Shown here: positions 4,851-6,071 of the stretch, piece by piece | Layout of the letters: every line of letters starts with the position of its first letter | How positions within the stretch are numbered: position 1 is the first letter of the stretch | Assembly (NCBI GenBank): GCA_013698385.1 | Contig: JACCVB010000334.1 | Location: 1 to 6,071 of the forward strand | Origin: Chloroflexota bacterium | GTDB taxonomy: Bacteria > Chloroflexota > Limnocylindria > Limnocylindrales > CSP1-4 | Reading direction: 5' to 3' | Length of the DNA: 6,071 bases | Program-made: the position numbers and the translations under genes | The notes under the pieces: generated by a model | Told to the model about the DNA's origin: nothing | The model's input: only the letters and a program-made list of their open reading frames with translations | The model's database searches: none

Positions 4851-6071
4851 CGCGTCCCGAAGTATGCGCGCCGGCGCTGCGACGGATCGTCGGGCCGGAC
4901 GGGCTGTCTGTGACCTCCCAACCGCGCGCGATGATCTCTCGCCGCAAGTGCCCTTCCGCTGCGAAATACCCGGTCGCGCGCGCCGTTTCCCTAGCGTCGA
5001 CGAGTGCCTGGATCGCGGTCGGCACGGCCACCCTCACATTCGCTGCCGCGGACCGCTCCCAGGTGCGATGCAGGTCCAACCCGAGCACGGCATCCGCGTC
5101 GAGCACGAGCCACCGTCGTTCCCCGACCGGCAGGTCGGATCGAAGGATCTCGCGGACGATGACCAACGCTCCGGGAAGGTCCAGGTCGTCGTCGAGCGCG
5201 GCCACCAGCCGGTCGTTGAATCGACGGCCCTCCGTGGAGAGGGGAGCGTCTGGGTCGTGGGCTCGATCGCGGATCGGATGCTCGACCCCACCGCCGAACC
5301 CCGCCACGGCACCGGGAACCGCTTCGCCCGTCGGTCGATCGCCCGCGGCGCCTGCGTCCAGGACCGGCGGAGCGGCCCACGGACCCAGCGCTTCGGGCGG
5401 CCCAGCGCCGCGACCCGCACGCGCAGCGAACGCAGCCCGACCGCGGCAGCCGCGAGGGAGGTGTCGGACGATTCGAGCGTGTGGGCGTATGCCGCGGTCA
5501 GCGCGAGGTACCGAAAGGCGAGCGGGTCCAGGCCGTGCTCGGCGAGCTCGGTCACGCGCTGGAAGTTGCCGGACGACTTGGCCATCTTCCGACCATCGGC
5601 CAGGAGGAACGCGCCGTGGATCCACATGGTGGCCGGCGACCCGCCGACGATCGGCGAGGACTGGGCGATCTCGTCTTCGTGGTGCGGGAAGACGTTATCG
5701 ATGCCACCGGTGTGCAGGTCGAATCGATCGCCGAGGTAGCGCTTCGCCATCGCCGAGCACTCGAGGTGCCAGCCGGGGAATCCGTCACCCCAGCGCGGGC
5801 TGGCCCATTTCAGGGATCGGCCGGCGCCGGCGGCTTTCCAGAGGGCGAAGTCGGCTGGATCGCGCTTGTCGACGTCCACGAAGCCGCGATGACCGGCTCG
5901 AAGCTCGTCCAGCGCGTTGCCGGACAGTCGACCGTATCCGGGATCGGTCGCGACGGCGTAGTAGACGTTCCCCGCCGGACTCGCGTAGGCGTGGCCAAGG
6001 TCCACCAGCCGCTCGGCGAGTTCGAGCATCTCCGGGATGTGGTCGGTGGCGCGCGGGAAGACGTGCGCCGG
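4828..6071 (-). CDS. cysS: Cysteinyl-tRNA synthetase, 5' end outside window, with one apparent frameshift
   Basis: Class I synthetase that charges tRNA-Cys in the cytosol. About 414 codons are present; the N-terminus with the HIGH motif lies beyond 6071. In the upstream frame (6071 to about 5403) are FPRATDHIPEMLELAERL, GFPGWHLECSAM with a zinc-ligand Cys (5757-5759), HTGGIDNVFPHHEDEIAQS with the His and Glu zinc ligands, and KMAKS (5574-5588), the KMSKS loop with Ala for Ser. The frame then degenerates into Arg-rich sequence. The continuation is in another frame, from about 5403 to the stop TGA at 4828: GPPEALGPWAAPP, RLVAALDDDLDLPGALVIVREIL, RWLVLDADAVLGLDLHRTW, and the tail AEGHLRREIIARGWEVTD. 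Adding one G to the GGG run at 5401-5403 joins the halves smoothly. As cysS is normally essential, a sequence error is likely, but a real lesion is possible. The C-terminal domain and lack of a MshC context favour CysRS over MshC. Confidence 0.88.
4861..4866 (-). promoter_or_regulatory. Putative -10 box of tetR, inside the cysS 3' end
   Basis: CATACT on the minus strand with ten bases to the tetR ATG at 4850, close to the TATACT form of a -10 box. There is no Shine-Dalgarno between them, so the message would be leaderless or nearly so. It lies within the cysS coding sequence. Confidence 0.35.
5401..5403 (-). other. Apparent one-base deletion (frameshift) in cysS
   Basis: On the minus strand the frame encoding LRSLRVRVAALG ends at a GGG run here, and the frame encoding GPPEALGPWAAPP begins. 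One extra G gives a continuous protein. The exact point is uncertain within about 5380-5420. No canonical slippery heptamer is seen. Confidence 0.65.

Noticed and set aside
5396..5410. Programmed -1 frameshift in cysS
   Set aside because: No X XXY YYZ slippery heptamer or obvious downstream stimulator; a lost base in a G run is simpler.
4828..6071. Mycothiol ligase MshC instead of CysRS
   Set aside because: MshC is a CysRS paralogue, but the C-terminal DDDLDLP...REIL and LDADAVLGLDL region and tail fit CysRS, and no mycothiol genes are visible; the missing N-terminus leaves slight doubt.

Overview
The window is GC-rich, gene-dense bacterial chromosome with no mobile-element, phage or CRISPR signature. 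High GC, almost no Shine-Dalgarno sequences, -10 boxes placed directly before start codons, and Ala/Arg/Gly-rich proteins suggest a high-GC Chloroflexota-type (Limnocylindria-like) or actinobacterial genome, possibly assembled from a metagenome. This placement is inference from style only.

Left part (1-1571, minus strand): a three-gene thiol-redox operon read right to left. A small glutaredoxin-like protein overlaps ccdA by ATGA, and ccdA is followed one base later by a membrane-anchored TlpA/ResA-type thioredoxin that runs off the window. Together they look like a route for electrons from the cytosol (glutaredoxin-like or thioredoxin donor) through the membrane carrier CcdA to an extracytoplasmic WCPPC thioredoxin, as used in cytochrome c maturation or extracytoplasmic disulfide reduction.

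Middle (1572-2657): a 258-base intergenic region holds a long inverted repeat (arms 1621-1643 and 1761-1783) with a second perfect hairpin nested inside it. A complete tRNA-Arg(CCU) with encoded CCA follows, then a broken GNAT acetyltransferase gene whose N- and C-terminal halves lie in different frames and whose middle seems to be missing.

Right part (2658-6071): a plus-strand gene encodes an unusual fusion, a short module like the C-terminal tail of cysteinyl-tRNA synthetase joined to a family-2-type glycosyltransferase. Convergent to it, on the minus strand, are a four-helix membrane protein, a TetR-family regulator, and cysS itself. cysS is 5'-truncated by the window end and carries an apparent one-base frameshift near 5401-5403. 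The tetR start overlaps the cysS end by 23 bases. Finding a CysRS-tail domain on a glycosyltransferase about 1.2 kb from cysS is the most unusual feature here.

Several transcription units (glutaredoxin, GNAT, glycosyltransferase fusion, tetR) show a TAC-type -10 hexamer 7-10 bases before the start codon and no Shine-Dalgarno, pointing to leaderless transcripts.
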